Origin: Opitutales bacterium UBA2995
Lineage (GTDB): Bacteria; Verrucomicrobiota; Verrucomicrobiia; Opitutales; UBA2995
Assembly: GCA_002346535.1 (NCBI GenBank)
Contig: DDZZ01000038.1
Coordinates: 78,370 to 139,941, forward strand
DNA length: 61,572 bases
Direction of reading: 5' to 3'
In this document: in pieces, positions 1 through 8,345 of the stretch
Position numbering within the stretch: the stretch's first letter is position 1
Layout of the letters: each line of letters starts with the position of its first letter
Notes under the pieces: model-generated
Database searches by the model: none
The model's input: only the letters and a program-made list of their open reading frames with translations
What the model was told of the DNA's origin: nothing
Position numbers and translations under genes: made by a program

Positions 1-198
1 AAAGGCTACAAAGTAGGGCAACCGCTTGTGGAGACCTTTGGACTCGGCATGCCGTTGCTGGGCTGCATTATCGCAGCTGTATCCGCAACGGTAGCCGTCA
101 AGTGGATGGTTACCTACCTGGAAAAACACGGCCTCGGTATTTTCGGCTACTACCGGATAGCACTTTCAGCAGGATTGGCTCTAGTATTCTTCCTTTAG
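1..198 (+). CDS. uppP: Undecaprenyl-diphosphatase UppP/BacA, C-terminal part
   Basis: The window opens inside this gene; the last 65 codons are visible and end in TAG at 196-198. The tail has a Gly-rich membrane segment followed by a short charged loop, the motif FGYYRI and a last hydrophobic helix ending in LVFFL. This order is typical of the C-terminus of the UppP family, which dephosphorylates undecaprenyl pyrophosphate at the inner membrane to recycle the lipid carrier of peptidoglycan and other glycans. The N-terminal catalytic region lies outside the window. Identification rests on the tail only, so another polytopic protein with the same ending cannot be fully excluded. Confidence 0.72.
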   Translation, partial: KGYKVGQPLVETFGLGMPLLGCIIAAVSATVAVKWMVTYLEKHGLGIFGYYRIALSAGLALVFFL

Positions 199-359
199 GC
201 TAGGAGGTTTTCGCAGATTCCTTTAGAAATGCTCCAATAATACACATCGATAGACTCGATATTCTCCAAAGCGTACTTGACCACAGGAAATCCGACCCCT
301 ATTTAGATGCGTTTCCCAAAATTCAGGGAACCGTGAGATTACTCTAGCTCTTAGTACCT

Positions 360-539
360 ATGGCCAATCCAAAACGCAAACATTCCAAGCAACGTAGCCG
401 CCTTCGCCGGGGAGCCAATCGCTTCAAGGCACCCCAATTGTCAAAGGATTCAACAGACGGCACGCTGTATCGCCCGCACCGTGTGAATCCGGCCAATGGT
501 ATGTACCGTGGTCGCCAGGTCATGGATATCGACCTCTAA
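360..539 (+). CDS. rpmF: 50S ribosomal protein L32 (zinc-free form)
   Basis: This is a short 59-residue gene. It opens with MANPKRKHSKQRSRLRR, the typical basic L32 start (usually MAxPKRKTSKSRRRxRR), and ends with the L32-like PHRV...YRGRQVMDIDL. The two CxxC pairs that bind zinc in many L32 proteins are absent; there is no cysteine at all, so this is the C-minus type. It lies 36 bp before plsX, reproducing the widespread rpmF-plsX-fabH order that couples ribosome and lipid synthesis genes. The ATG at 360 is the only sensible start. The usual upstream DUF177 gene is not present; 199-359 holds no convincing gene. Confidence 0.9.
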   Translation: MANPKRKHSKQRSRLRRGANRFKAPQLSKDSTDGTLYRPHRVNPANGMYRGRQVMDIDL

Positions 540-575
540 AACAGGAGCGCCAGGCTCCAGATAACGGAAGAATAG

Positions 576-1646
576 ATGGCAAAACCGACAGGCCCGGCCA
601 ATGCTTCTATTGCAGTAGATGCTATGGGCTCGGACTTGGGCCCTGGTGAGGTGATTGCTGGGGTTGCACTCGTGCTGGAAAATCTAAAGGACCCGCCCGA
701 ACGATTCATCATCGTTGGAGACGAGGCTGTTCTCAAAAATCATTTGGAAGAAGAAGGTCTCGCAAATCACCCACAGATTCAGACCTACCATGCCTCGGAA
801 GTCATTCAAATGGACGAGAAACCATTAAAATCCCTGAAGGCCAAAAAGGATTCTTCCATGGTCCGGGCCATTGAGCTAGTTAAAGAAGGGGAAGCTCAGG
901 TTGTTTTGAGCTGCGGCAACACGGGCAGTTTGATGGCTGGAGGAACCTTGAAACTGCGCACCATACCCGGGATTTCTAGACCCGCGCTGGGAGCGATTAT
1001 TCCTAATCAATCCTCCCATTGGGTACTTATTGATGCAGGAGCCAATCCCAACCCCTCCCCGGAAAACATGGTAGGCAATGCGATTCTGGGAAAAAACTAC
1101 TGCAAAGTGGCACTCGGTATCGAAAATCCGAGAGTCGGGCTCGTATCAATCGGAACAGAGGAGAGCAAAGGAACTGACTTCATCGTAGAAACGCATGAAC
1201 TCCTAAAAAAAGTTGAGGAAATTGTTAACTACCAGGGCCCGATCGAAGGCACACAACTCTTTAACAATACCGTCGATGTCGCGGTTTGCGATGGCTTTGT
1301 CGGGAATGTGCTTCTCAAAACTTGCGAAGGTCTGCTGGAAACTTTGGTCAATTTTCTCAAATCAGAACTAACCGCCGATCCGGTACGTAAAATCGGGGCT
1401 TTCATCAGCCAGGGGGCTTTCAAAACCATGAAGTCTCAACTGAGTCCGGAACGCTACAGTGGGGCCCCCCTATTGGGACTGAACGGGGACGTCCTCAAAG
1501 CCCATGGTTCCAGTAACAGGCATGCTATTGAGGGTGCCTTGGAGATAGCGACCAAGTTCATTCAACAGGATATCGACTATTTAATTCGCGACGATGTCAC
1601 CCGCAGTGTTGCCCTCCTAAACGGGCCAGTGAAGATCCAAAAATAG
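576..1646 (+). CDS. plsX: Phosphate acyltransferase PlsX
   Basis: PlsX makes acyl-phosphate from acyl-ACP and phosphate, feeding PlsY in the first step of phospholipid synthesis as a peripheral membrane enzyme. The 356-residue length is normal. Family hallmarks are VDAMGSDLGPGE near residues 14-25, SCGNTGSLMAGG around 110-120 and a late GLNGDVLKAHGSS block. The ATG at 576 is preceded by a GGAAG ribosome site in 'aacggaagaat'. It sits between rpmF and fabH, all on the plus strand with short gaps, so the three are probably one transcript. Nothing in the sequence looks abnormal. Confidence 0.95.
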   Translation: MAKPTGPANASIAVDAMGSDLGPGEVIAGVALVLENLKDPPERFIIVGDEAVLKNHLEEEGLANHPQIQTYHASEVIQMDEKPLKSLKAKKDSSMVRAIELVKEGEAQVVLSCGNTGSLMAGGTLKLRTIPGISRPALGAIIPNQSSHWVLIDAGANPNPSPENMVGNAILGKNYCKVALGIENPRVGLVSIGTEESKGTDFIVETHELLKKVEEIVNYQGPIEGTQLFNNTVDVAVCDGFVGNVLLKTCEGLLETLVNFLKSELTADPVRKIGAFISQGAFKTMKSQLSPERYSGAPLLGLNGDVLKAHGSSNRHAIEGALEIATKFIQQDIDYLIRDDVTRSVALLNGPVKIQK

Positions 1647-1688
1647 ACCTAGACAGTCCTTGATTCAACGTATCTAGTTGTCCTGCTT

Positions 1689-2687
1689 ATGACGCGTTCA
1701 GCACCCGGAGTAATAATATCGGGAACCGGTTCCTATGCCCCACCGAGAATTGTTTCCAACCATGACTTATCCACTCAGATGAACACATCCGACGAGTGGA
1801 TTAGCTCGCGTACAGGTATTCGGGAACGACGTATAGCAGGTGATGGAGAAGCCACGGCCAGTATGGGATGCGAGGCGGGTCGTTTGGCGATGCAGGATGC
1901 TGGAGTAAAACCGTCAGACATTGATCTATTGGTCGTTCCAACGCTAATTTCGGATATGCTGTTTCCCTCAGCTGCTTCGCTGATTCAAACTCGGCTTAAC
2001 CTTAGAAACGTCACCAGCTTTGATCTATCAGCTGCATGTTCGGGATTCATTTATGGCCTTGAGGTCGTATCGAACATGATGCGAAGTGGAAATTATAAAC
2101 ACGCCTTGGTTATCGGTTCAGAAAAGCTTTCCTCCATACTGGATTGGGACGACCGCAGTACGAGCGTTCTTTTTGGTGATGGTGCCGGAGCCGCAGTACT
2201 TTCAAAAGTGGACGATACCGGTTGCGGAATTATTGATTCGTACACTGGCAATGACGGCTCCAAGGCAAAATTGCTTTGCATGCCGGGAGGGGGCACTGCA
2301 ATGCCAGCAACCAAAGAGTCCCTGGAAAATCGCGATCATTTTCTAAAAATGAATGGTCCCGAAGTCTTCAAAATAGCCGTCCGCTGGATGGAACAATCCG
2401 CGAAGATCGTGCTCAAAAGAAATAACCTGAAACCGGAAGATATTGACCTGTTCATTCCCCATCAGGCAAACCTTCGAATCATCGAAACCCTGGCCAGAAT
2501 TATTAAAATTCCCAAAGAAAAGTTTTTTGTGAACCTTGACCGGTATGGCAACACATCCGCGGCTTCCATACCCATCGCGCTAGATGAAGCCCGCCAGAAG
2601 GAGCTCATTCAAACCGGAGACAATGTACTGATGATTGCTTTTGGGGCTGGATTAACTTGGGGTTCTACCTTAATCAAATGGCAGTGA
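1689..2687 (+). CDS. fabH: 3-oxoacyl-ACP synthase III (FabH)
   Basis: FabH condenses acetyl-CoA (or another primer) with malonyl-ACP to start each fatty acid chain. The 332-residue protein has the full Cys-His-Asn triad: Cys117 in SAACSGF, His258 in PHQAN and Asn288 in YGNTSAAS. A GDGAGAAVL loop lies near 163-171. The gap to plsX is 42 bp, and the following gene starts 2 bp after the fabH stop, indicating translational coupling of lipid synthesis with outer-membrane biogenesis genes. Chain-primer preference (acetyl or branched) cannot be read from the sequence. Confidence 0.95.
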   Translation: MTRSAPGVIISGTGSYAPPRIVSNHDLSTQMNTSDEWISSRTGIRERRIAGDGEATASMGCEAGRLAMQDAGVKPSDIDLLVVPTLISDMLFPSAASLIQTRLNLRNVTSFDLSAACSGFIYGLEVVSNMMRSGNYKHALVIGSEKLSSILDWDDRSTSVLFGDGAGAAVLSKVDDTGCGIIDSYTGNDGSKAKLLCMPGGGTAMPATKESLENRDHFLKMNGPEVFKIAVRWMEQSAKIVLKRNNLKPEDIDLFIPHQANLRIIETLARIIKIPKEKFFVNLDRYGNTSAASIPIALDEARQKELIQTGDNVLMIAFGAGLTWGSTLIKWQ

Positions 2688-2688
2688 T

Positions 2689-3747
2689 ATGCGAAAAATC
2701 ATTTTTATCCTTTCTTTTGCGTCATTAATTACCTTCTTAAAAACGGCCAATGCCGAGCTCGTTTGGAATCCAGTGGACGGCTGGCAGTATCAGGGAGATT
2801 TATCCAAAACCTTTATTGGCGATCCCGATGAGTTTGAACAAATTCGGGATCTCATGAACATCGCTAGGGATGCGTACGAAAAAGGAAAATACGGCAAGGC
2901 GATTAAAATGTACCGCCGGGTCTGGGACCGGCATCCAGGTTCGATTTTTGCTCCGGAGGCACTATACCAAACTGCGCTAGCTGAACACGATAGAAACTCA
3001 TACAGACGTGCCTTCAACGCTTTAACTACTATCATTCTGGGCTATCCTGACTACTATAAATACAACACCGTTGTCAGGTTGCAGTTCAGCATCGCTACGG
3101 ATTTGTACGGGGGAGAGAGGGCTCGCTATTTTTGGGGACTCCTTCCCGGTTTCAAAGGTTATGACCGAGCCATCGCTCAATACGAAACGATGGTAGCGAA
3201 CGCGCCTTTCAGCGATTATGCCCCAATGGCACTGATGAAGGCCTCAGAACTCCACATAAAGCTGAATAACGACATTTATGCTCTCGATACGTTGGACAGG
3301 TTGATCAATAATTATCCGGAAAGTATGATGGCAGGCGACGCATACCTGATGTTAGCACAAACTTTTGCACGTCTGGTAGATGGCCCATACTACGATCAAG
3401 GTGCTACACGCGAGGCCATCAGCTACTTTGAAGATTTTCTAATCCTGTTTCCGGAACACCCCGATGTTAAAGAAGGAGAGGATGGCTTGGCCGAGATGAA
3501 GAGCGTCGAAGCTCAAAGCCAGATGCTGAAAGGAGACTTCTATTTTTATAAATGGAAGGACCTGAGAGCCGCTAAAGTCTTTTACAACGAGGCCATCACA
3601 ACCGCACCAGAATCGCGGGAAGCAGAATTAGCCAAAGAAAAGTTGGCCATTATTGATACGAAAATGCAAGAGGTAGTGGATATGATCAGAGACTCGCTTG
3701 TTCCCACCTCCGATGATGAAGGAGTGGTGGACCCAACGAAATTTTAA
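2689..3747 (+). CDS. BamD-like outer-membrane assembly TPR protein
   Basis: The protein is 352 residues with an N-terminal signal peptide (hydrophobic residues about 4-20, cleavage near TANA). Helical repeats follow with TPR/Sel-type spacing, for example YEKGKYGKAIKMYRRVW, AQYETMVANAP and AISYFEDFLILFPEHP. This matches the BamD/YfiO class, which scaffolds beta-barrel insertion into the outer membrane. No lipobox cysteine is seen at the end of the signal, and the protein is longer than proteobacterial BamD (about 245 residues), so it is a divergent form or a related TPR protein. It is coupled to fabH and followed at once by an LptE-like lipoprotein, which supports an envelope-assembly role. 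Confidence 0.75.
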   Translation: MRKIIFILSFASLITFLKTANAELVWNPVDGWQYQGDLSKTFIGDPDEFEQIRDLMNIARDAYEKGKYGKAIKMYRRVWDRHPGSIFAPEALYQTALAEHDRNSYRRAFNALTTIILGYPDYYKYNTVVRLQFSIATDLYGGERARYFWGLLPGFKGYDRAIAQYETMVANAPFSDYAPMALMKASELHIKLNNDIYALDTLDRLINNYPESMMAGDAYLMLAQTFARLVDGPYYDQGATREAISYFEDFLILFPEHPDVKEGEDGLAEMKSVEAQSQMLKGDFYFYKWKDLRAAKVFYNEAITTAPESREAELAKEKLAIIDTKMQEVVDMIRDSLVPTSDDEGVVDPTKF

Positions 3748-3757
3748 GCCATACTGC

Positions 3758-4267
3758 ATGTCTAAAATTTCATCTCTGGCATGCCTCACCCTGGCACTTG
3801 GTCTGTTATTAGTTGGATGCGCCCACTACCAGCCTGGAAACGGCTCAACTTTGGGCTTCAAAAGCATTGAAATTGAGGCCGTTAAAAACCAAAGCATGGC
3901 ACCGCAGGCGAACCAGGTTCTAAACCACGATCTGAGGGAAACGTTTATTCAAAGCGGGAAGGTATCGGTCGAAAGCACAAATGCACATGCCTTGCTCAAG
4001 GTAGTGCTAACCGATTTTGATCGCGAAACCATTACCACAAATTCCAGGGATACTGGGCTGGCAAGAAAATACACCCTAAGTTTGTCGGCAGACTGCACCC
4101 TGATCGACCAGATAGAGAATGTAGCCTTTTTTGAAAATAGAACAGTTTCAGCCAAACTCGATGTGTACCTGGACTCGGGTCAGACTCGAAGCGAAACTAT
4201 CGCCCTTCCCTTGTTGAGCAAAAAGTTGGCAGAATCCATAGAGCAGGAAGTGCTTCAGGCTTGGTAG
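3758..4267 (+). CDS. LptE-like lipoprotein
   Basis: The protein is 169 residues from the ATG at 3758. The open frame extends upstream to a TTG, but this ATG precedes a clean lipoprotein signal (MSKISSLACLTLALGLLLVGC) with the lipobox LVGC. The mature part has the pattern of the LptE/DUF-type LPS-assembly lipoproteins: an early 'IEAVKNQSMAPQANQVLNHDL' segment, then a beta-rich domain. LptE plugs the LptD barrel that delivers LPS to the outer leaflet. Context agrees: it follows a BamD-like gene, and the window also encodes LpxA and LpxC. The family is poorly conserved, so the call rests on signal, size and pattern. Confidence 0.7.
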   Translation: MSKISSLACLTLALGLLLVGCAHYQPGNGSTLGFKSIEIEAVKNQSMAPQANQVLNHDLRETFIQSGKVSVESTNAHALLKVVLTDFDRETITTNSRDTGLARKYTLSLSADCTLIDQIENVAFFENRTVSAKLDVYLDSGQTRSETIALPLLSKKLAESIEQEVLQAW

Positions 4268-4277
4268 AACCTGCATC

Positions 4278-4925
4278 ATGAAAGAGCCCGTTCTCGCTCC
4301 CTCAATTCTGGCAAGTGATCACGCCCAGCTTGCGGAGAGCTTGCAGACTATACACTCCGAGGGTTTGCAATGGGTCCATATCGATATCATGGACGGCCAC
4401 TTTGTACCCAACCTTACATTCGGCGCCCAGACCGTTGCCGCGCTTCGAAAGAATTCTGACCTGTTTTTCGACGTCCACCTAATGCTGGATAATCCGCACG
4501 AATACGTGGAGTCCTTCGCCAATGCCGGATCCAATTTGATAAGTATCCACGTGGAGCCCGATTACCCAATTGCGGACACCCTTAAACAAATTCGGGAATT
4601 GGGCTGCAAATGTGGAATCGTATTTAACCCGGGAACGGAAACCAAAGCGGTTGAACCCTACTTGAAATTCGTAGATCTGGTCCTGGCAATGACCGTTCAA
4701 CCCGGATTTGGAGGCCAATCCTTTCAACACGAGGTTTTGCATAAAATCAGTGAATTGCACGCCATTCGCAGCCAACAGTCCTTGTCCTTTAGAATCGAGG
4801 TCGATGGCGGCGTAGATATGCAAACACTGCCACTTTGCAGTGAAGCGGGGGCCGATACATTCGTAGCCGGAACCGCTTTTTTTAGGGCCGAGGACAAACA
4901 GACGCTTATCTCGCTTGTTAGCTAG
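4278..4925 (+). CDS. rpe: Ribulose-phosphate 3-epimerase
   Basis: Rpe interconverts ribulose-5-phosphate and xylulose-5-phosphate in the pentose phosphate pathway in the cytoplasm. The 215-residue TIM barrel shows the opening APSILASD, the metal/catalytic segment HIDIMDGHFVPNLTFG (His34, Asp36, Asp39), HLM at about 67-69, the MTVQPGFGGQ phosphate loop and VDGGV with the second catalytic Asp. It starts 10 bp after the LptE-like gene, so it ends the plus-strand block. Its stop is only 3 bp from the stop of the converging binding-protein gene, leaving no room for a separate terminator. Confidence 0.95.
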   Translation: MKEPVLAPSILASDHAQLAESLQTIHSEGLQWVHIDIMDGHFVPNLTFGAQTVAALRKNSDLFFDVHLMLDNPHEYVESFANAGSNLISIHVEPDYPIADTLKQIRELGCKCGIVFNPGTETKAVEPYLKFVDLVLAMTVQPGFGGQSFQHEVLHKISELHAIRSQQSLSFRIEVDGGVDMQTLPLCSEAGADTFVAGTAFFRAEDKQTLISLVS

Positions 4926-4928
4926 GAA

Positions 4929-6557
4929 TCAGGAGTCTACAGTCTCAGCCAAACGCTTGACTTGCTGGTACTGCATACGGAAAAGCGCCCCGAGCTCCCT
5001 GGCCAAGACCACCTCTCCTTCGTGGTCCCCGGAACCAATCATGGGTGCATATTTTTCCATTACCGTGTCGTAGGTCAATAGAGTTACGTCCTCAAACAAT
5101 GCCAAAGCTCTGGGCGGAAAGTCATTGTCGATCAACGCCCTCCAAGCAACCTTCAATTCAGTATGCAAGTCCAGGCACATGACCCGGATTAAAAAACGAA
5201 TTTCATTGAATAAAGGACTGGTCCACCCTGCATGATATGAAAATTCTGATGCCCGTTCATAAGGTAAATAATCAGGGTCTGACATATATGGTAAATTTTC
5301 TTTCGTATAAACCCCGGGCCGAATCGCGGTTCGCCGTAAAGAAAACCTTTGTGGTGCTCCTTCGACCTGGGCACTTGACTGAAAACTCCAAAGTTTCTGA
5401 CCCGCTAGCGAAAGAACAAATTCGATGAACAATTCTGCGATCTCTTGATTAGGTGCCCCTCGAAGTAAAGAGATGGGATCGGCCGAAATCGTAGTGCCGC
5501 CCTTTGGGGAAATAAATCCCAATCGCCGGTCTCCAGATCGATTTGAAGTAGATTCCACCTGAAATCGGCCATAAAAATCGATAGTCATACCGACTGCCGC
5601 CTGACCCAGTGAAACATCTATCGATGGTTTCATTGATGAGTCGGTAAAATATTGGGCATTGCCAAATATCTTTCGAATCATGCGAAGGCCGGCTTCCCAG
5701 CCGCTTCGAATCGCCTGGTATTCCAGGTTCTCGGCATTCGTTTCATTTATCTTCAACCGCTCCAACTCCAACTGAATTTGCTGTTGGATAATCATTTCAA
5801 AGGCTTGGGTGATAGAACCGCTTTTTGTGGGATCGCAGACCGCCACCTCCCCAAGAAGCCTGGGATCGGTCAAATCCCACCATTGACTCGGAACTGAGTC
5901 CATTCCCAAACGCCGGAGTGAATCCTCATTATAGATCATCCCATAGGCGGAGAGAACAGCGCCCAACCACCGACCCTCCTTATCCCAATACTCCTCACCG
6001 GATAAATTCTGCGGGATGCCGGTTGAGCCGAACCATTCGGGCTTGGTTGTTAATAATCGGTTGGAAATAGTATTTCCCAACTGCGCCTGTCGATTGTGAT
6101 CGTAGGTGCCTCCACCAAAAAACACATCAATTCCGCAAGATACGTTTGAACTTAAATAGGCACGACGGGCTTTTTCTTTCAGTCTGTCGTCATCCGCCGA
6201 ATCATCAAGCTGAAGTCGCCTATTCACGAAATTTAATAGCACTTCGGTATTCCAATCATTCCCCAGTTCTTTTTCCCAATGATTCTTGAACGAGGCTGTG
6301 TATTCACCTTGTAAATACCTGGAAATCTCGCTCGTGCCTCCGAGAACTCGCCAGTCCACATAAATTTCTTTGCCGGTTCTTTCTTTATACCATTCACGGA
6401 AGCCTCTTCCAAATTCATACCGAATCGATTCGTTGTGTGGAGAAACTACCACCACCGACTGCGTCTTATGGTCTATAACTTCTTGAGCCTGATAAAAAAG
6501 AAAGGGCAGAACTACCACCACCAGCAAGAGGCAAAGAACTGAAATATTCCTTTTCAC
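4929..6557 (-). CDS. ABC transporter extracellular solute-binding protein
   Basis: The 542-residue protein has one N-terminal hydrophobic segment (about residues 6-22) that could be an uncleaved anchor or a signal peptide. The following fold pattern is that of the iron/thiamine/spermidine group of binding proteins: VVVVSPHNESIRYEFGRGFREWYKERTG, then WWDLTDPRLLGEVAVCDPTKSG and LGQAAVGMTIDFYGRF. It is clearly longer than the usual 330-400 residues. The start is a GTG at 6557. It is 9 bp downstream of a Fbp/Pot-type ATPase, so both probably serve one importer, but no permease gene is nearby. The ligand (iron(III), polyamine or other) cannot be decided. Confidence 0.82.
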   Translation of the reverse strand: MKRNISVLCLLLVVVVLPFLFYQAQEVIDHKTQSVVVVSPHNESIRYEFGRGFREWYKERTGKEIYVDWRVLGGTSEISRYLQGEYTASFKNHWEKELGNDWNTEVLLNFVNRRLQLDDSADDDRLKEKARRAYLSSNVSCGIDVFFGGGTYDHNRQAQLGNTISNRLLTTKPEWFGSTGIPQNLSGEEYWDKEGRWLGAVLSAYGMIYNEDSLRRLGMDSVPSQWWDLTDPRLLGEVAVCDPTKSGSITQAFEMIIQQQIQLELERLKINETNAENLEYQAIRSGWEAGLRMIRKIFGNAQYFTDSSMKPSIDVSLGQAAVGMTIDFYGRFQVESTSNRSGDRRLGFISPKGGTTISADPISLLRGAPNQEIAELFIEFVLSLAGQKLWSFQSSAQVEGAPQRFSLRRTAIRPGVYTKENLPYMSDPDYLPYERASEFSYHAGWTSPLFNEIRFLIRVMCLDLHTELKVAWRALIDNDFPPRALALFEDVTLLTYDTVMEKYAPMIGSGDHEGEVVLARELGALFRMQYQQVKRLAETVDS

Positions 6558-6566
6558 ACTTTGGTC

Positions 6567-7637
6567 CTATTCATTAAGAATTACGATATCCTCCATGTCA
6601 GCCCACACGAAAAGATCCTGATCTTTCTGCCCCCAGATTGTTCGTGGATTCAGCTCAAATACTTTCAATTTAGCTCCATCACATAGAAATTCGTATTGAG
6701 CAACCTCACCGTAATAGGTCGCTTCACCAACTTTTCCCTGAAGGCAATTGTCTTCAGTCCGGAAACTCTCAATTTTCAGACACTCCGGACGGATCACACA
6801 AGTGGCAGACATTCCGGCTTCAAGATCAACTGCTGATTGGCTAACCACGCCAGAAAGGGTTCCGATTTTGGTTTCCACAGAAGCCATGTCGCCGCCGGAG
6901 TCCAGGACTTTGCCTTCTAAAAAATTCGCTTCGCCAATAAAGTTGGCAACAAACCTGTTTTGCGGCCGGCGATAGATTTCTTGCGGCGCGCCCACCTGAA
7001 GCACTTTCCCATTCTCAAGGATTGCCAGTCGGTCGGCCACCGAAAGCGCTTCCTTTTGATCGTGAGTTACATAAACCGTGGTCAACTCGGATTCTTTACA
7101 AACCCGGCGGATTTCCAATCGCATTTCATTGCGCAATTTTGCGTCGAGATTCGAGAGAGGCTCATCCAGCAACAAGCAACGAGGTCGAACCACCAATGCA
7201 CGGGCTAGCGCCACACGCTGTTGCTGACCACCCGACAATTGATTGGGCTTTCGGTCACCATAGTCCATCATGCGCACAGCATCCAAGGCCTCTTGCGTCC
7301 TCTCCTTCAATTCCTTGCGCGAAACTTTTCTTTCTTTGAGGCCAAAAGATACATTTTCGGCGACCGTCATATGGGGCCACAAAGCATAGCTTTGAAAGAC
7401 CATGCCAGTATTGCGTTTGTGAGGAGGAACCTCGTTCACTCGATCTTGCCCAAAATAAATCTCTCCTTTCTCGGGCTCATTGAATCCAGCCAGACTTCTT
7501 AACAAGGTCGTTTTTCCACAACCGCTGGGTCCCAAAAGAAAAAAGAGTTCGCCTGGTTCAATTTTCAGATCCACATTATCCAGCGCCACGGTCTCGCCAA
7601 AGGATTTCGTAAGATTCCTAACCTCGATGGATATCAT
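6567..7637 (-). CDS. ABC transporter ATP-binding protein (FbpC/PotA/UgpC type)
   Basis: The 356-residue protein has a complete ATPase: Walker A GPSGCGKTT (36-44), a Q-loop in GMVFQSYALWPH, signature LSGGQQQRVALARAL, Walker B CLLLDEP and the switch His in VYVTHDQKEALS. The C-terminal third is a TOBE-like regulatory region, as in importers for iron, polyamines or sugar phosphates. It is the first gene of a two-gene minus-strand operon with the binding protein, divergent from hpt across about 118 bp that must hold both promoters. The partner permease is missing from the locus. Confidence 0.9.
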   Translation of the reverse strand: MISIEVRNLTKSFGETVALDNVDLKIEPGELFFLLGPSGCGKTTLLRSLAGFNEPEKGEIYFGQDRVNEVPPHKRNTGMVFQSYALWPHMTVAENVSFGLKERKVSRKELKERTQEALDAVRMMDYGDRKPNQLSGGQQQRVALARALVVRPRCLLLDEPLSNLDAKLRNEMRLEIRRVCKESELTTVYVTHDQKEALSVADRLAILENGKVLQVGAPQEIYRRPQNRFVANFIGEANFLEGKVLDSGGDMASVETKIGTLSGVVSQSAVDLEAGMSATCVIRPECLKIESFRTEDNCLQGKVGEATYYGEVAQYEFLCDGAKLKVFELNPRTIWGQKDQDLFVWADMEDIVILNE

Positions 7638-7755
7638 TCTGGATTTAAAAGCTTCAGGCTAAATGTTCGGCCTACCGTGAAAAGCTAAATCTTGTTCACA
7701 ATTCCAAACAGGCATTGCCCTACCCTCAAAAAACTGTCAGATAAAACCCATACAC

Positions 7756-8304
7756 ATGTTTAATGTACTAGACGAAATCCTTGTAACCGAACAACAAATC
7801 CGCATGCGCACGCACGAGCTCGGTAAAGAAATATCCGAGGTCTACGGCGACAGCGAAATCTCTGTCATCTCCATAGTTAATGGAGCCATCATTTTTACGG
7901 CGGACCTGCTTCGAACTATTACCAGCCCTGTTCTTTTGGATTGCATCCGCGTCAGCAGTTATGGCAATTCCACAACACCTGAAACGGCCCCGGAAGTCCT
8001 CGACAATATGCGGCTGGACGTTACCGGACGCCATGTACTGATTGTGGATGACATCCTTGATACCGGTAAAACCATTTCCAAGGTTGTGGATGTCATCCAC
8101 AAACAAAATCCACTCAGCATTCGCTCTTGCATGCTCTTGGAAAAGCTCGACACACGCAAAGTGGAATACCAGGCAGATTTCGTGGGCTTCTCCATTCCCA
8201 ACAAGTTCGTGGTCGGCTACGGGCTGGATTTCGCAGGGCGCTACCGCAACATTCCTGTCATCGGAGTTCTCAAGGAAAAGCTGCAAACGGTAGCTGCAGT
8301 CTAA
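7756..8304 (+). CDS. hpt: Hypoxanthine phosphoribosyltransferase
   Basis: The enzyme salvages hypoxanthine or guanine with PRPP to give IMP or GMP in the cytoplasm. The 182-residue length fits. The PRPP-binding motif VLIVDDILDTGKT is present, preceded by the flexible-loop region RVSSYGN (family SSYG) and the NGAIIF segment near residues 43-48. Later come the LLEKLDTRK and FVVGYGLDFAGRYRN elements that contact the purine. ATG at 7756. It stands alone on the plus strand between the ABC ATPase and the convergent polymerase gene. Confidence 0.94.
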   Translation: MFNVLDEILVTEQQIRMRTHELGKEISEVYGDSEISVISIVNGAIIFTADLLRTITSPVLLDCIRVSSYGNSTTPETAPEVLDNMRLDVTGRHVLIVDDILDTGKTISKVVDVIHKQNPLSIRSCMLLEKLDTRKVEYQADFVGFSIPNKFVVGYGLDFAGRYRNIPVIGVLKEKLQTVAAV

Positions 8305-8345
8305 GATAAAACCGGCGGCCAGTTCCAAGCAGCATAGTCGCTTTG

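Noticed and set aside
43..52. CTCGGCATG-like string inside uppP, like the end of element A/B
   Set aside because: It is within a coding frame (Leu-Gly-Met-Pro) and no other part of the element is present.
199..359. Short frames on both strands before rpmF (about 36-48 codons)
   Set aside because: The residues look protein-like, but there is no start codon context or family pattern; could be remnants, cannot be supported.
7768..8328. 186-codon minus-strand frame opposite hpt
   Set aside because: The plus-strand product has all HPRT motifs; the opposite frame has none of any family.
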